Shown here: positions 1 to 9,471 of the stretch, one piece after another | How positions within the stretch are numbered: position 1 is the stretch's first letter | How the letters are laid out: the number at the start of each line of letters is the position of its first letter | DNA from: Pseudomonas floridensis | Lineage (GTDB): Bacteria > Pseudomonadota > Gammaproteobacteria > Pseudomonadales > Pseudomonadaceae | Direction: 5' to 3' | NCBI RefSeq assembly: GCF_002087235.1 | Contig: NZ_MUIO01000004.1 | Location: 1 to 64,000, forward strand | DNA: 64,000 nucleotides | Notes under the pieces: generated by a model | Told to the model about the DNA's origin: nothing | What the model saw: the letters and a program-made list of their open reading frames with translations, nothing else | Database searches by the model: none | Program-made: the position numbers and the translations under genes

Positions 1-1368
1 CCCCACCAGCTCGCCGGCCTGCAACTGTTGCGGCACTTCCTTGTGCCACGCCAGGCAATAGCCGCCCGGACTGTGGTTGACGATATTGAGGTCGAACGTC
101 GGGAAGGTGTGCTGCGCGTTGGAAGCGGCGTCACCCTCCATGTCGGACTTCTGGTATTCGATTTCCTCGTAGGGCAGCAGCACGGACGAGGTATTGCCGC
201 GCTGCGTATCGAACGCCGAGGACCAGGGGTCGTCATCGTTCTCGTTGACCACCTTGAGCGCAAAGTCGGCAACGTTGCTGGCGGTTTTCAACTGCAAGAG
301 CTGGCTGAACGACTTCTGCCCGGCCACGTAGTAATGCAACGCGCTCATGCCAATGCACAACTTCAACGTGCCCTGGCCTGCAGTGCGCTGAAAAGTGCGC
401 TCGGCGACATCGCCCCAGGCGGCTGCCAGATGCTGGAGCAGATCCGTGTTCACGCCGGTCGGTATCAGCAATTTGGTGGGGCCGCGCTGATCATCCGGCA
501 GAGCCAGGTAATGATTGATCGCATCCGCCAGTGCCATTGGCTGAATCCCGAGCATCTTCGGCAGTTGCTCATCGCTGAACAGGGTGCGATACAGCGGCGG
601 CTTATCGGACGTCGGGTCCAGAGCCAGCAGGCTGTGCCCATCGGCTGGCACCTGCAATGTCACCATCGCACTCCACGCTTCGAGCGCGTCGGCCAGTTTA
701 CCGATGTTCAACTGGCGCATCTGATTGCAGCGCGAGCAGCCCATCAGCAACGCAATCACGTAGGTCTGCTCTGCGGACAGCGTACGGGTGTGATGGGCCA
801 GCGGCTCGTCTACCGGTGTGCGATGCAGCTGGAACTGGCGGGCGATCTGATAGAGCTGGTGCAGTTCGAGCCACAGGCCGTCCTGCACCGGACAGTACAA
901 CTGATTGGCGCGAATCAGCGGTCCGTTCAGTCCGTGCAGCGCTCGTTGCAGGGCGGTGGCCAGCATCGGACTCTGGTCCTTGCTGTAGCGCGGCGCGATC
1001 TGCTGAATGACTTGCTTGTAGCCGGTTGCCAGATGATTCTGCAACGCCTGACACAGGTTGGCGACCTTGCGCGGACGCTCGTCGAGCACGATGGCCTGAT
1101 TGAGAAAGTGCCGTTCCAGGTGCTTGCAGACGAAATAGACTTCCGGGCGCAACAACTCCAGCATTTGCAGGCGGTTGTCGCTGGGCGTGATCAACTGATT
1201 GAGTTCGGCCAGTCCCTGATAGAGCTGACGGGCCATCTCGCCCAGATTCGCTTTAGGCAGCCGGGAGATCCAGCGTTTAAGGTCGCGGGGCGTGGCTTCA
1301 CTGAATGACAGGCTCGACTGCGTTGGCGTGGGTGCACGCAACAGCAGAGGAAGGCTCAAATTACTCAT
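1..1368 (-). CDS. PilZ-domain protein, probable c-di-GMP receptor (3' end cut by window)
   Basis: The minus-strand frame is open from an ATG at 1368 to base 1, giving 456 codons with no stop, so the C-terminus lies outside the window. The first ~300 residues are mostly helical and unrecognised. Near the visible end are the two PilZ signatures: RTFQR (RxxxR, about residues 324-328) and NHSPGG (a D/NxSxxG motif, about 431-436), which together bind cyclic di-GMP in PilZ proteins. Asparagine replaces the more common aspartate, which the family tolerates. About 100 residues separate the two motifs, so the PilZ fold carries a long insertion. The gene lies upstream of psd on the same strand, 180 bp away. 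The position matches the PA4958 neighbourhood of P. aeruginosa as I recall it. PilZ assignment is good; the pathway controlled is unknown. Confidence 0.72.
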   Translation of the reverse strand, partial: MSNLSLPLLLRAPTPTQSSLSFSEATPRDLKRWISRLPKANLGEMARQLYQGLAELNQLITPSDNRLQMLELLRPEVYFVCKHLERHFLNQAIVLDERPRKVANLCQALQNHLATGYKQVIQQIAPRYSKDQSPMLATALQRALHGLNGPLIRANQLYCPVQDGLWLELHQLYQIARQFQLHRTPVDEPLAHHTRTLSAEQTYVIALLMGCSRCNQMRQLNIGKLADALEAWSAMVTLQVPADGHSLLALDPTSDKPPLYRTLFSDEQLPKMLGIQPMALADAINHYLALPDDQRGPTKLLIPTGVNTDLLQHLAAAWGDVAERTFQRTAGQGTLKLCIGMSALHYYVAGQKSFSQLLQLKTASNVADFALKVVNENDDDPWSSAFDTQRGNTSSVLLPYEEIEYQKSDMEGDAASNAQHTFPTFDLNIVNHSPGGYCLAWHKEVPQQLQAGELVG

Positions 1369-1548
1369 GTGACAGGCGAACTCCAACGACTCACTGGCCC
1401 GAACGGTGGCTTCAAATCGGCTGCCGGTCACATCTCGCGGAGTGGATGTGGAACCCGGCGCCGATGAAAGTGCGACGTATCCTACTGCACCGATGGCCTG
1501 ACTTTACCAGTAACGCTGCTGAAGCGCAGCTATTATGGCCTGAAGCCA

Positions 1549-2421
1549 TCAAGCCTCGACGGGGTTCGCCGGAACCGCGAGCGCCTGACCCATCTGAACC
1601 TTGGACAGAGCGCTCAGTTGTTCAGCCCATTTCACCTGATTCGGGCCGAACAGCACGATAGCCGTGGAGCCCAGCTTGAAGCGGCCCATCTCGGCACCTT
1701 TCTCCAAGTGGATCGGCGCGCGTGCGGCTTCGTCATAACTGACGGTTTTCAGCTCACGCTTGGGGGGTGTGACCAGTCCGGCCCAGACGGTTTCCACCGA
1801 GGCGACGATCATTGCGCCGACCAGCACGACGGCCATCGGACCGCGTTCGGTGTCGAACAGGCAGACAACGCGTTCGTTACGGGCGAACAGCTCCGGGACA
1901 TTTTCGGCAGTGGTCTGGTTGACCGAAAAGATCCGGCCGGGAACGTAGACCATTTCGCGCAGGGTGCCGGCCAGCGGCATGTGCACGCGGTGGTAATCCT
2001 TCGGCGACAGGTAGACGGTGGCGAACTCACCGCCCATGAACGGCGCGGACAGCTTCGGGTCGCCGCCGAGCAATTCCAGCACGCTGAAGCTGTGGCCCTT
2101 CGCCTGGAAGATGCGGCCGTGATCGATGGAGCCCAACTGGCTGATGGTGCCGTCGGCGGGTGACAGCACTGCGCCTGGCGTGGTGTCCAGCGGGCGAGCG
2201 TCGGCCTTAAGAGCGCGGGTGAAGAACGCGTTGAAGTGCTCGTAGGCGGTGATGTCCTCAACCAGAGCCTGCGACATGTCGACCTGATAGCGACGCACGA
2301 ACCAGGCGGTGAACGCATTTTTGAACCAGGTCACGCGGCATTCGGCAACGAGACCGGCCAGACGGGACAGCAGGTGATGCGGTAACAGGTACTGGCTGAG
2401 GATAAACAAACGATCTTTCAT
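1549..2421 (-). CDS. psd: Phosphatidylserine decarboxylase proenzyme
   Basis: It converts phosphatidylserine to phosphatidylethanolamine at the inner membrane, the last step in making the main membrane phospholipid. The 290-residue protein has the family length. LGST at residues 250-253 is the autocleavage site: the serine becomes the pyruvoyl cofactor and the chain splits into beta and alpha subunits. Asp90 (in SPADG) and His147 (in YHRVHMP) match the protease-like residues that drive self-cleavage. The reading frame is open upstream to 2535, but the ATG at 2421 starts the conserved [14 protein letters not shown] sequence and clears rhdA, so I chose it. It is downstream of rhdA on the same strand with about 58 bp between, a possible operon. 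Confidence 0.95.
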   Translation of the reverse strand: MKDRLFILSQYLLPHHLLSRLAGLVAECRVTWFKNAFTAWFVRRYQVDMSQALVEDITAYEHFNAFFTRALKADARPLDTTPGAVLSPADGTISQLGSIDHGRIFQAKGHSFSVLELLGGDPKLSAPFMGGEFATVYLSPKDYHRVHMPLAGTLREMVYVPGRIFSVNQTTAENVPELFARNERVVCLFDTERGPMAVVLVGAMIVASVETVWAGLVTPPKRELKTVSYDEAARAPIHLEKGAEMGRFKLGSTAIVLFGPNQVKWAEQLSALSKVQMGQALAVPANPVEA

Positions 2422-2479
2422 TGATATTCCTGAACGTGATAAAGAAGCTGCGCGGCTCACCGCAGTGAGCCGGCCCTGA

Positions 2480-3295
2480 TCATTTTTCGACCGGTGTGTC
2501 CGGGTGATTGCCCCATTCGCCCCACGAGCCGGCATACGCTTTGACCCTTGGATAGCCCAGCGCCTTGGCCACCAGATAGGTGAAGCCTGAACGATGGTGA
2601 GTCTGACAGTGGGTGATCACTTCCTTGTCGGACGTGATACCCAGGTGGTTGAGAATCTGCGGCATGTCCTCGCGGATACGCAGGTTGCGCGTCTTGTCCA
2701 TGCCCGCGGTCCATTCGAAGTTGACGGCGCCCGGCACATGACCGCCCTTGGCTGCCAGCACTTTTTCACCCGAGTATTCGGTCGGACCGCGTGCGTCCCA
2801 GATCGCCAGATCGGCAGCGCCCAGACGGCTTTGCAGGTATTCACGGGTCGCGGTGGGTTCTTCGTGCAGCTTCAGCTTGACCGGGCCGCCGGCCGCATGC
2901 GGCACGTCTCGGCTCAGCGGCAGCGATTGCGCTTCCCAGGCCAGTACTCCGCCGTCCACGTAGTGATAACGGTGATGACCGATCACATCCAGCAGCCAGA
3001 TAAAGCGCCCGGCCCAGCCGCCGCCTTCGTCGTCATAGACGACATAGACCGCGTCGGGGTTATGGCCCAGCTCGCCGAACAGTTTTTCAAGATCGCAATG
3101 CGCGGGCAGCAAGCCAGGCGCAGGCGGTTGGCCGAGCTGGGTACGCTTGGGATCAACGAAGTGCGCGCCAGGAATGTGCCCGGTGTCGTAGCGAGCACTG
3201 CTGGTCAGGTCCACCAGAATCAGTTCCGGGGCCTCCAGGCGCTCAAGCAGATCGTTGGGCTCGATGACCAACGGTAAGCCAACGAATACGGACAT
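2480..3295 (-). CDS. rhdA: Thiosulfate sulfurtransferase (rhodanese)
   Basis: A two-domain rhodanese of 271 residues that moves sulfane sulfur from thiosulfate to cyanide or another thiol acceptor in the cytoplasm. Each half is a rhodanese fold. The N-terminal half is inactive. The C-terminal half carries the catalytic loop CQTHHRSG with Cys230. This CQTHHRS loop is the one described for Azotobacter vinelandii RhdA, rather than the CRxGxT loop of mammalian enzymes, and supports the symbol. It lies between the HDOD gene and psd, all on the minus strand. About 45 bp separate it from the HDOD gene. Confidence 0.93.
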   Translation of the reverse strand: MSVFVGLPLVIEPNDLLERLEAPELILVDLTSSARYDTGHIPGAHFVDPKRTQLGQPPAPGLLPAHCDLEKLFGELGHNPDAVYVVYDDEGGGWAGRFIWLLDVIGHHRYHYVDGGVLAWEAQSLPLSRDVPHAAGGPVKLKLHEEPTATREYLQSRLGAADLAIWDARGPTEYSGEKVLAAKGGHVPGAVNFEWTAGMDKTRNLRIREDMPQILNHLGITSDKEVITHCQTHHRSGFTYLVAKALGYPRVKAYAGSWGEWGNHPDTPVEK

Positions 3296-3340
3296 TTGCA
3301 GCCTCCGATGTAAAGAAAGATGCGAATTGTACGCCAGCCC

Positions 3341-4873
3341 TCATGCTTTGCGATGACTAAAAATGCCCAGTGCCCGCTCAATGCATTGCGCGGTTTTTCC
3401 GAATGCCTGAACTGAAATTTCCGACAGCGCGCCGCCACCCTGATCGGCGACCACCAGCATCATCACCTTGCCGTTGCTGCTCAATGAGCGAATCAGCCAG
3501 TGGTGGCCGCTGAACAGGCTTTTCAGTGGCGCAGGCAGCAGGGCAGAGAACTGCGCGATGTTGGCTGGCGTCATGCGCAACTGGGTCGGCTGGGTCAGGA
3601 GCCGTTGCAGAACGGTGCTTTCCTTTATAAAGAGCTGCATGGCTGCGGCTTCCGGTGGCACTCCGGCGCACTGATGCACGCGCAGCACCGTGCCGGTCTT
3701 GTCCAGCATCAGCAGCATGACGCGCTGCATGCCGCAGGCGACAAAGGCTTCGCGTGCCGAGGTGGTCAGGTGCATGGCGTTGATGAAGGGCGTGGGATCC
3801 TGCAGCAGTTCGGCGCATTGCTTGCGCCAGAGTTGCAGGGCGTCGGCCGAGGGCGGCGGCGCGGGTTCATTGTCTCGCCTTACTCGGCGTGCATCCCATG
3901 GCCAGATCAGTGATTCGGCCGGATGCCACAGATCCTTTTCATGATGAGCGCGCGCACTGCTTGCCGCATTCTGGTGGGCCTGCTGCTGCACCTCGCTCAA
4001 CGGCTGCTGCAGATACAGGCTGGTCAGCCGCTCCCAGCGCAGGCAATGCGGGCTGTCCCACGCGTGTTGAGCGGCCAGGGCCAGGCCGTTGCCCAGCAAT
4101 ACGGTATTGGCTGGCTGGTTCAGCCAGCGCCGCAGATTCGGGTCGGCATCCATCATCTGTTGTTGATGCAAAGGGTCGTCGTCGCGTGCGATGCGCAACA
4201 CCTTGACCAATTCGCGTCGTTCGCTGAGCAGCAGCTTATAGCCGCGTGTGACCCAGACCGGCAGGCGCCAGAACTCAGCCAGCGCCAGGCCCAGTTCCAG
4301 CAGATTGACGCCGAACAGTTCTTTTTCGACGGCAATGCTGGAGTGGCCTTTGTGAATGACCCGCAGTTCCAGCTCTTCGAGCAGCTTGGGATAGGCGAGG
4401 GCGATGGGCCACAACGGCGCCAGAAACAGCAGGCTGCCCAGATGAATGTCTTGCCACAGGCGCGCCAGGCGGCTGGCGAACAAGCCGCTGGCCTGCTGCG
4501 TGGCGTGCTGGCTGATCAGGACCAGTTGCCGAAAGACGGCCGGAATCTCGTCAGGCTGCCTGGCTGGCAGGCGACCTAGCAGAATTTCGGTACGCGCCAG
4601 CCCCAACCGGTTGATCGCGATTTCCAGGCTTTCAGCCTGTTCGGTGATCCCGTGAGTATGGTGGTTGGCCTCGCGCATGACGCTGAGCACAAGCGCAGGG
4701 CTTTCCTGCATCATTTCCGCGATTTCGCGCAGCGAACGACGGCTGTCGTTCAGGGCGGCACGGACCCGGTCATGGCTGGCGGCAGGTACGGGCAGATCAA
4801 CGCCATCAAGCTGCCTGACCCAGGCTTCAAGCGTTTTTGGAATCGGCAGATGTGCGGGTTGCTTTGTCGACAT
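3341..4873 (-). CDS. HDOD-domain signalling protein
   Basis: A 510-residue protein. Residues ~20-220 fit the HDOD domain, a helical relative of HD phosphohydrolases that lacks the metal-binding His-Asp pair and is found in bacterial signalling proteins. The C-terminal ~150 residues look like a GAF-type sensor fold, but this is only a profile impression. The start at 4873 begins MSTKQPAHLPIP; upstream in-frame codons to 4978 are low-complexity and run toward the motA promoter, so I excluded them. It is divergent from motAB with about 205 bp between starts and sits where PA4955 lies in P. aeruginosa. A regulatory role in motility or sessility is plausible from context, not shown. Confidence 0.78.
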   Translation of the reverse strand: MSTKQPAHLPIPKTLEAWVRQLDGVDLPVPAASHDRVRAALNDSRRSLREIAEMMQESPALVLSVMREANHHTHGITEQAESLEIAINRLGLARTEILLGRLPARQPDEIPAVFRQLVLISQHATQQASGLFASRLARLWQDIHLGSLLFLAPLWPIALAYPKLLEELELRVIHKGHSSIAVEKELFGVNLLELGLALAEFWRLPVWVTRGYKLLLSERRELVKVLRIARDDDPLHQQQMMDADPNLRRWLNQPANTVLLGNGLALAAQHAWDSPHCLRWERLTSLYLQQPLSEVQQQAHQNAASSARAHHEKDLWHPAESLIWPWDARRVRRDNEPAPPPSADALQLWRKQCAELLQDPTPFINAMHLTTSAREAFVACGMQRVMLLMLDKTGTVLRVHQCAGVPPEAAAMQLFIKESTVLQRLLTQPTQLRMTPANIAQFSALLPAPLKSLFSGHHWLIRSLSSNGKVMMLVVADQGGGALSEISVQAFGKTAQCIERALGIFSHRKA

Positions 4874-4986
4874 TCGATGGCCTGTACAGCTGATTATCGA
4901 GCTGGGAGGCTGCCAGCGTTCAGGGGCGCAACAGCCATTTTCGGTCCCGCGATTCCGGACCGAACTGGTTTTTAGCAAGAACTGAC

Positions 4987-5013
4987 TATAGTCTGGCCCA
5001 GTTAGGCCGATAA
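4987..5013 (+). promoter_or_regulatory. FliA (sigma-28) promoter of motAB
   Basis: The -35 element TATAGTCT (4987-4994) matches 6 of 8 positions of the sigma-28 consensus TAAAGTTT. The -10 element GCCGATAA (5006-5013) matches perfectly, and the spacer is 11 bases, the usual length. Transcription would start near 5021 and leave a leader of about 60 bases before motA. FliA control of motor genes is standard in flagellated gamma-proteobacteria. Confidence 0.82.
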
Positions 5014-5079
5014 GGAGAAGAAGAGTTTCAAGAACTTCCGGACTGTCCCTGAACCCGACTCAGTAAAGTATTTTCTCCT

Positions 5080-5931
5080 ATGGCTAAAATTATCGGCATC
5101 ATTGTCGTTTTCGCGAGTGTCCTCGGCGGATACGTCCTGTCTCACGGCAAGATCATGGCCCTGTTTCAGCCTTACGAAGTGCTGATCATCGGCGGTGCTG
5201 CGCTGGGTGCATTCCTGCAGGCCAACCCCGGCCACATGACCATGCACGTGTTCAAGAAGTCGCTGAAGATGTTCGGCACGCGCTTCACGCACGCTTATTA
5301 CCTCGAAGTGCTGGGCCTGGTTTACGAAATCCTCAACAAGAGCCGCCGCGAAGGCATGATGGCGATTGAAGGCGATATCGAAGAACCCGCCTCCAGCCCG
5401 ATCTTCGCCAAATACCCCGGTGTGCTTAAAGACGAGCGCATGACTGCCTACATCTGCGATTACCTGCGCATCATGTCTTCCGGCAACATGGCGCCTCACG
5501 AGCTTGAAGGCTTGTTCGACATGGAACTGCTGAGCATGAAGGAAGAGCTCGAGCATCCTTCCCATGCCATCACCGGTATTGCCGACGGCATGCCCGGTTT
5601 CGGTATCGTCGCGGCGGTACTGGGTATCGTGGTGACCATGGCGTCCCTGGGTTCCGGCGACAAGGCGGCCATCGGTATGCACGTAGGTGCGGCCCTGGTG
5701 GGTACATTCTTCGGTATTCTCGCGGCCTACGGCTTCTTTGGCCCGCTGGCCACGTCCCTGGCTCACGATGCCAAGGAAGAAATGAACGTCTACGAATGCA
5801 TCAAGGCTTCCCTGGTGGCTTCGGCATCCGGCATGCCGCCTTCGCTGGCCGTCGAGTTCGGCCGTAAAGTGCTGTATCCGTTGCATCGCCCCAGCTTCAG
5901 TGAGCTGGAACAAGCGGTTCGCGGTCGCTAA
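5080..5931 (+). CDS. motA: Flagellar motor stator protein MotA
   Basis: Inner-membrane stator subunit, 283 residues, that with MotB forms the proton channel driving flagellar rotation. The N-terminus (MAKIIGIIVVFASVLGGYVL) is the first membrane segment. The cytoplasmic loop follows with charged residues that contact FliG. The later pair of membrane segments begins at GMPGFGIVAAVLGIVVTMAS, with the conserved proline next to the channel. Length and sequence fit the MotA type rather than the shorter MotC type that pseudomonads also carry. It is the first gene behind a FliA promoter; motB follows after 3 bp. Confidence 0.95.
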   Translation: MAKIIGIIVVFASVLGGYVLSHGKIMALFQPYEVLIIGGAALGAFLQANPGHMTMHVFKKSLKMFGTRFTHAYYLEVLGLVYEILNKSRREGMMAIEGDIEEPASSPIFAKYPGVLKDERMTAYICDYLRIMSSGNMAPHELEGLFDMELLSMKEELEHPSHAITGIADGMPGFGIVAAVLGIVVTMASLGSGDKAAIGMHVGAALVGTFFGILAAYGFFGPLATSLAHDAKEEMNVYECIKASLVASASGMPPSLAVEFGRKVLYPLHRPSFSELEQAVRGR

Positions 5932-5934
5932 GCC

Positions 5935-6966
5935 ATGGAAAATAATCAGCCGATAATCATCAAGCGCGTCAAGCGCTTCGGTGGAGGGCATCACGGCGGC
6001 GCCTGGAAAATCGCCTTTGCCGACTTCGCGACGGCGATGATGGCGTTCTTCCTGGTGCTGTGGCTGATGTCGTCCGCCACGCCCGAACAGTTGATCGCTG
6101 TGGCCGGTTACTTCAAGGACCCGGTCGGCTTTTCCGACAGTGGCTCGCCTTACGTGATCGATCTGGGCGGTTCGCCCGAGATGTCGCCCAACCAGACGCT
6201 TAATCCCGAGGTGAAAACCACGCCTTCTCCGGACACTGTGCCGATCGAATCCGACAACGCCGAATCCAAGGCCGAGGAAGTCGAGCAGGAACGTCTGGAA
6301 ATGCTGCTTCAAGAACTGCAGAACAAGGTTGAAGAGAACCCGCAACTGCAGAAGTTCAAGGACCAGATTCTGTTCGAGATCACGCAGGACGGCTTGCGCA
6401 TTCAGATCATGGATGCCGATAACCGCCCGATGTTCGACTCCGGCAGTGCGCGTCTGAAGCCGTACTTCGAGGACATCTTGCTGGCGATGGCCGATACCAT
6501 CAAAAGTGTGCCGAACAAGATCAGCATCAGCGGTCACACCGACGCCACGCCATTCATAGGCAATGGCGGGTTCGGCAACTGGGAACTGTCTGCCAACCGG
6601 GCCAACGCCGCACGCCGCGCCCTGGTTGCGGGCAGCTATCCGGATTCGCAGGTGGCACGGGTTGTCGGCTATGCCTCGTCGGCGCTGTATGACAGTGCAA
6701 ACCCGACCAATCCGGTGAACCGTCGCATCGATATCGTGGTGCTGACCAAAAAGGCTCAGCAGCGTATCGAAGGTGCCCAGAATTCCGGTGGTGCACCCCA
6801 AACGGCTCCGGCCCCGGCTGCCCCACCAGCACCGGGTGCAGCGCCAGGTGCGTCAGCCGCACCGGCACCGGTCGATCCGCAGGCCTATGCACAGCCGCAC
6901 GAGATTCGGCAGAAGCTGAATATCTTCGAGCAGGGCACATTGAAGGTCGAACCGGCGCAGAACTGA
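5935..6966 (+). CDS. motB: Flagellar motor stator protein MotB
   Basis: Stator subunit of 343 residues with one membrane helix near residues 28-46 (AFADFATAMMAFFLVLWLM). Asp30 within it is the protonated residue of the channel. A linker of ~120 residues leads to an OmpA-like peptidoglycan-binding domain (ISGHTDATPF region, then NRRIDIVV). The C-terminal tail (about 60 residues) is rich in Ala and Pro and looks disordered. It starts 3 bp after motA, so the two are co-transcribed and probably translationally coupled. A terminator follows 14 bp after the stop. Confidence 0.95.
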   Translation: MENNQPIIIKRVKRFGGGHHGGAWKIAFADFATAMMAFFLVLWLMSSATPEQLIAVAGYFKDPVGFSDSGSPYVIDLGGSPEMSPNQTLNPEVKTTPSPDTVPIESDNAESKAEEVEQERLEMLLQELQNKVEENPQLQKFKDQILFEITQDGLRIQIMDADNRPMFDSGSARLKPYFEDILLAMADTIKSVPNKISISGHTDATPFIGNGGFGNWELSANRANAARRALVAGSYPDSQVARVVGYASSALYDSANPTNPVNRRIDIVVLTKKAQQRIEGAQNSGGAPQTAPAPAAPPAPGAAPGASAAPAPVDPQAYAQPHEIRQKLNIFEQGTLKVEPAQN

Positions 6967-6980
6967 GCCAGAGCCCATAC

Positions 6981-7013
6981 GAAAACGCCGCGATCATCGC
7001 GGCGTTTTCGTTT
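6981..7013 (+). terminator. Rho-independent terminator after motB (bidirectional)
   Basis: Arms 6981-6994 and 6996-7009 are perfectly complementary (gaaaacgccgcgat and its reverse complement) around one central base. The flanks are A-rich on the left and T-rich on the right, so the hairpin can end transcripts from motB and from the convergent rsgA. Confidence 0.85.
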
Positions 7014-7023
7014 CAGGCGTTGA

Positions 7024-8055
7024 TCAGTAACTGTCTTCCGGCAGGCTGGCGATGATCGAACGATAGCTGTTCATGCGCTGCTGCTGCACGCGTCCGTCTT
7101 CCAGCGCCTTGAGCAGGGCGCAGCCCGGCTCGCGGTCATGCTTGCAGTCGCGGAAACGGCAGGTGCCGATCAGATCGTTGAACTCGATGAAACCGGCTTC
7201 CACATCAGCGCGGCTCACGTGGCCCAGACCGAATTCACGGATGCCGGGTGAGTCGATCAGATCGCCGCCACGCGGGAAGTGGAACAGTCGCGCGGTGGTC
7301 GTGGTATGCGTGCCCTGTCCGGACAGTTCGGACAAGGGACCGACGCGTGTTCCGACTTCCGGCAGCAGGCTGTTGACCAGCGATGACTTGCCGACGCCGG
7401 ACTGACCCACAAACACACTGATGTGCCCGTCGAGGCGCGCCTGCAACTGTTGCATGCCGTCGCCCTGATGCGCGGACACTTCCAGCACCGGATAACCCAG
7501 CGTGCGATAGACCGCCAGCAACGCATTGAGCGCCGGGGCGTTCTGTTCGTCGATCAGGTCAGCCTTGTTGAGCAGCAACAGCGGGTGAATCCCGGCGTGC
7601 TCGGCAGCGACCAGGTAGCGGTCGATCAGGTTGGCGTGAGGCTCCGGCATTGGCGCGAACACGATCACGATCAGATCGACGTTGGCCGCCACTGGCTTGA
7701 GCTGACCGCGTGAGTCCGGGCGGCACAGTTCGGTGCTGCGCGGCAGTTGCGCAACGATGACGCCGATGCCCTGATTGCCGGCACGCCAGACAACCCGGTC
7801 GCCGGTGACCAGCGCGGGCAGGTTGGCGCGCAAGTGACAGCGGAACACCTGGCCGATCTGCTCGCCTTCCTGGGCCTCGACTTCGACCTGAACGCCGAAG
7901 TGGGCGATCACCAGGCCGGTCTGTTCCGGGCCCAGATCACCGCCTTCCAGTGTTTCGAGCGCGACAGACTCGCGTTTCGCGGCGCGGGCGGCACGTTCGC
8001 CCTGAATCTTTTCGATGCGCCAGTTCTGACGACGATTGAGTTGGCGTTTGGCCAT
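7024..8055 (-). CDS. rsgA: Ribosome small subunit-dependent GTPase A
   Basis: A circularly permuted GTPase that helps late maturation of the 30S subunit and is released on GTP hydrolysis. The 343-residue protein has an OB-fold in the N-terminal third. The permuted GTPase motifs follow in the order G4-G1-G3: NKADL at 163-167, GQSGVGKSS at 217-225 and DSPG at 268-271. A zinc knuckle uses Cys299, Cys304, His306 and Cys312. It is convergent with motB, shares its bidirectional terminator, and is divergent from orn. Confidence 0.96.
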   Translation of the reverse strand: MAKRQLNRRQNWRIEKIQGERAARAAKRESVALETLEGGDLGPEQTGLVIAHFGVQVEVEAQEGEQIGQVFRCHLRANLPALVTGDRVVWRAGNQGIGVIVAQLPRSTELCRPDSRGQLKPVAANVDLIVIVFAPMPEPHANLIDRYLVAAEHAGIHPLLLLNKADLIDEQNAPALNALLAVYRTLGYPVLEVSAHQGDGMQQLQARLDGHISVFVGQSGVGKSSLVNSLLPEVGTRVGPLSELSGQGTHTTTTARLFHFPRGGDLIDSPGIREFGLGHVSRADVEAGFIEFNDLIGTCRFRDCKHDREPGCALLKALEDGRVQQQRMNSYRSIIASLPEDSY

Positions 8056-8164
8056 GGGTGTTCCGATGTGATGTAGCTGATGAATTAAGCAGTACGGTGA
8101 ATCGGGCGGCAGTCTAGCACGGCCGGGTAAGCTAAACTGCGCGCCTACGCTGAGGAGTCATCAC

Positions 8165-8698
8165 ATGCAGAACAAGCAGAACCTGATTTGGATCGATCTG
8201 GAAATGACCGGTCTGGACCCTGATAACGATGTCATCATCGAAATGGCCACGATCATCACCGACAGCGAGCTGAACACGCTTGCCGAGGGCCCGGTGCTCG
8301 CTATTCATCAGAGCGATGAAACGCTGGCCCGGATGGACGAGTGGAACACGCGCCAGCACGGCGGTTCGGGCCTGACCCAGCGCGTACGTGAAAGCTCGGT
8401 GACCATGGCCGACGCCGAAGCGCAGACGCTGGCGTTCATCATGCAGTGGGTGCCTGAGCGCAGTTCGCCGATCTGCGGCAACAGCATCTGCCAGGATCGC
8501 CGCTTCCTCTATCGCCACATGCCGAATCTGGAAAACTACTTCCACTACCGCAATCTGGACGTCTCGACGCTCAAGGAACTGGCGGCGCGCTGGTCGCCCA
8601 ACCTCAAGTTCCAGAAAGGCAGCACCCACCTGGCACTGGACGACATTCGTGAGTCGATTGCCGAGCTGCGTTTCTACCGCGAGCACTTCATCAAGTAA
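8165..8698 (+). CDS. orn: Oligoribonuclease
   Basis: A 3'-5' exoribonuclease of 177 residues that degrades 2-5 nt RNAs. In Pseudomonas it also clears pGpG, the linear product of c-di-GMP breakdown. The DEDDh motifs are present: D11 and E13 in WIDLEMTG near the start, and the later Asp/His residues in [11 protein letters not shown] strong ribosome-binding site (gaggag) precedes the ATG. It is divergent from rsgA. A conserved orn-rsgA pairing is usual in gamma-proteobacteria. Confidence 0.97.
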   Translation: MQNKQNLIWIDLEMTGLDPDNDVIIEMATIITDSELNTLAEGPVLAIHQSDETLARMDEWNTRQHGGSGLTQRVRESSVTMADAEAQTLAFIMQWVPERSSPICGNSICQDRRFLYRHMPNLENYFHYRNLDVSTLKELAARWSPNLKFQKGSTHLALDDIRESIAELRFYREHFIK

Positions 8699-8810
8699 TA
8701 CTCGGTGCCTGTGCAGTGAGCGCGCCCTCGCTGCACTCTTTCAGTGCGTAAGCCTTTCGGTGCACAACGGCGCTGGTTAAACTGCGCGCCCTTGCCGCAG
8801 AGTCGCCGCC

Positions 8811-9422
8811 ATGTTGCTGATGCTTTACCTCATAGCCATTACGGCCGAAGCCATGACCGGTGCGCTCTCGGCCGGACGGCGTGGCATGGACTGGTTCGGC
8901 GTGGTGCTGATTGCCTGCGTCACGGCATTGGGCGGCGGTTCAGTGCGCGATGTGCTGATCGGTCACTACCCGCTGACCTGGGTCAAGCATCCGGAATATC
9001 TGGTGCTGACCAGCGTAGCGGCGCTGGTGACCATTTTCATCGCTCCGTTGATGCGCCATCTGCGCTCACTGTTTCTGGTGCTCGACGCGCTGGGTCTGGT
9101 GGCCTTCACCCTGATCGGCTGCATGACCGCGCTGGAGGCCGGACACGGCATGCTGATTGCCTCGGTGTGCGGGGTCATCACCGGCGTCTTCGGCGGCATC
9201 CTGCGGGACATCTTCTGCAACGACATCCCGCTGATCTTCCGCCGTGAACTGTACGCCAGTGTGTCATTCCTGGCGGCGTGGTGTTTTCTGCTATGCGGCT
9301 ACCTGGAACTGCCTGCCGAACAGGGCGTGCTGATCACCCTGTTTGGCGGCCTGCTGCTGCGCCTGTTGGCGATCCGTTTTCACTGGGAAATGCCCAAGTT
9401 CGTTTACAAAGATGAACCGTGA
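8811..9422 (+). CDS. Trimeric intracellular cation channel (TRIC/UPF0126) family protein
   Basis: A hydrophobic protein of 203 residues with about seven membrane helices in two homologous halves. Each half carries the glycine-rich signature typical of the UPF0126/TRIC family: ALGGGSVRDVL in the first and GVFGGILRDI in the second. Bacterial members form trimers that conduct potassium or other small cations in structural studies. Its substrate here is not known. The ribosome-binding site is weak. It starts 112 bp after orn and is convergent with queG. Confidence 0.85.
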   Translation: MLLMLYLIAITAEAMTGALSAGRRGMDWFGVVLIACVTALGGGSVRDVLIGHYPLTWVKHPEYLVLTSVAALVTIFIAPLMRHLRSLFLVLDALGLVAFTLIGCMTALEAGHGMLIASVCGVITGVFGGILRDIFCNDIPLIFRRELYASVSFLAAWCFLLCGYLELPAEQGVLITLFGGLLLRLLAIRFHWEMPKFVYKDEP

Positions 9423-9471
9423 GCGAGCGCTGCCGAAGACGGTGATCGTGCCTGCGCTCTGCGGGCATTCG

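Noticed and set aside
28..1308. Plus-strand open frame of 426 codons
   Set aside because: It is antisense to the PilZ-type gene, with low-complexity Gln/Leu/Arg-rich sequence and no recognisable domain.
5002..6801. Minus-strand frame of 599 codons across motA and motB
   Set aside because: Antisense shadow of two certain genes; composition is His/Arg/Gln-rich, as expected from reverse-strand reading of GC-rich codons.
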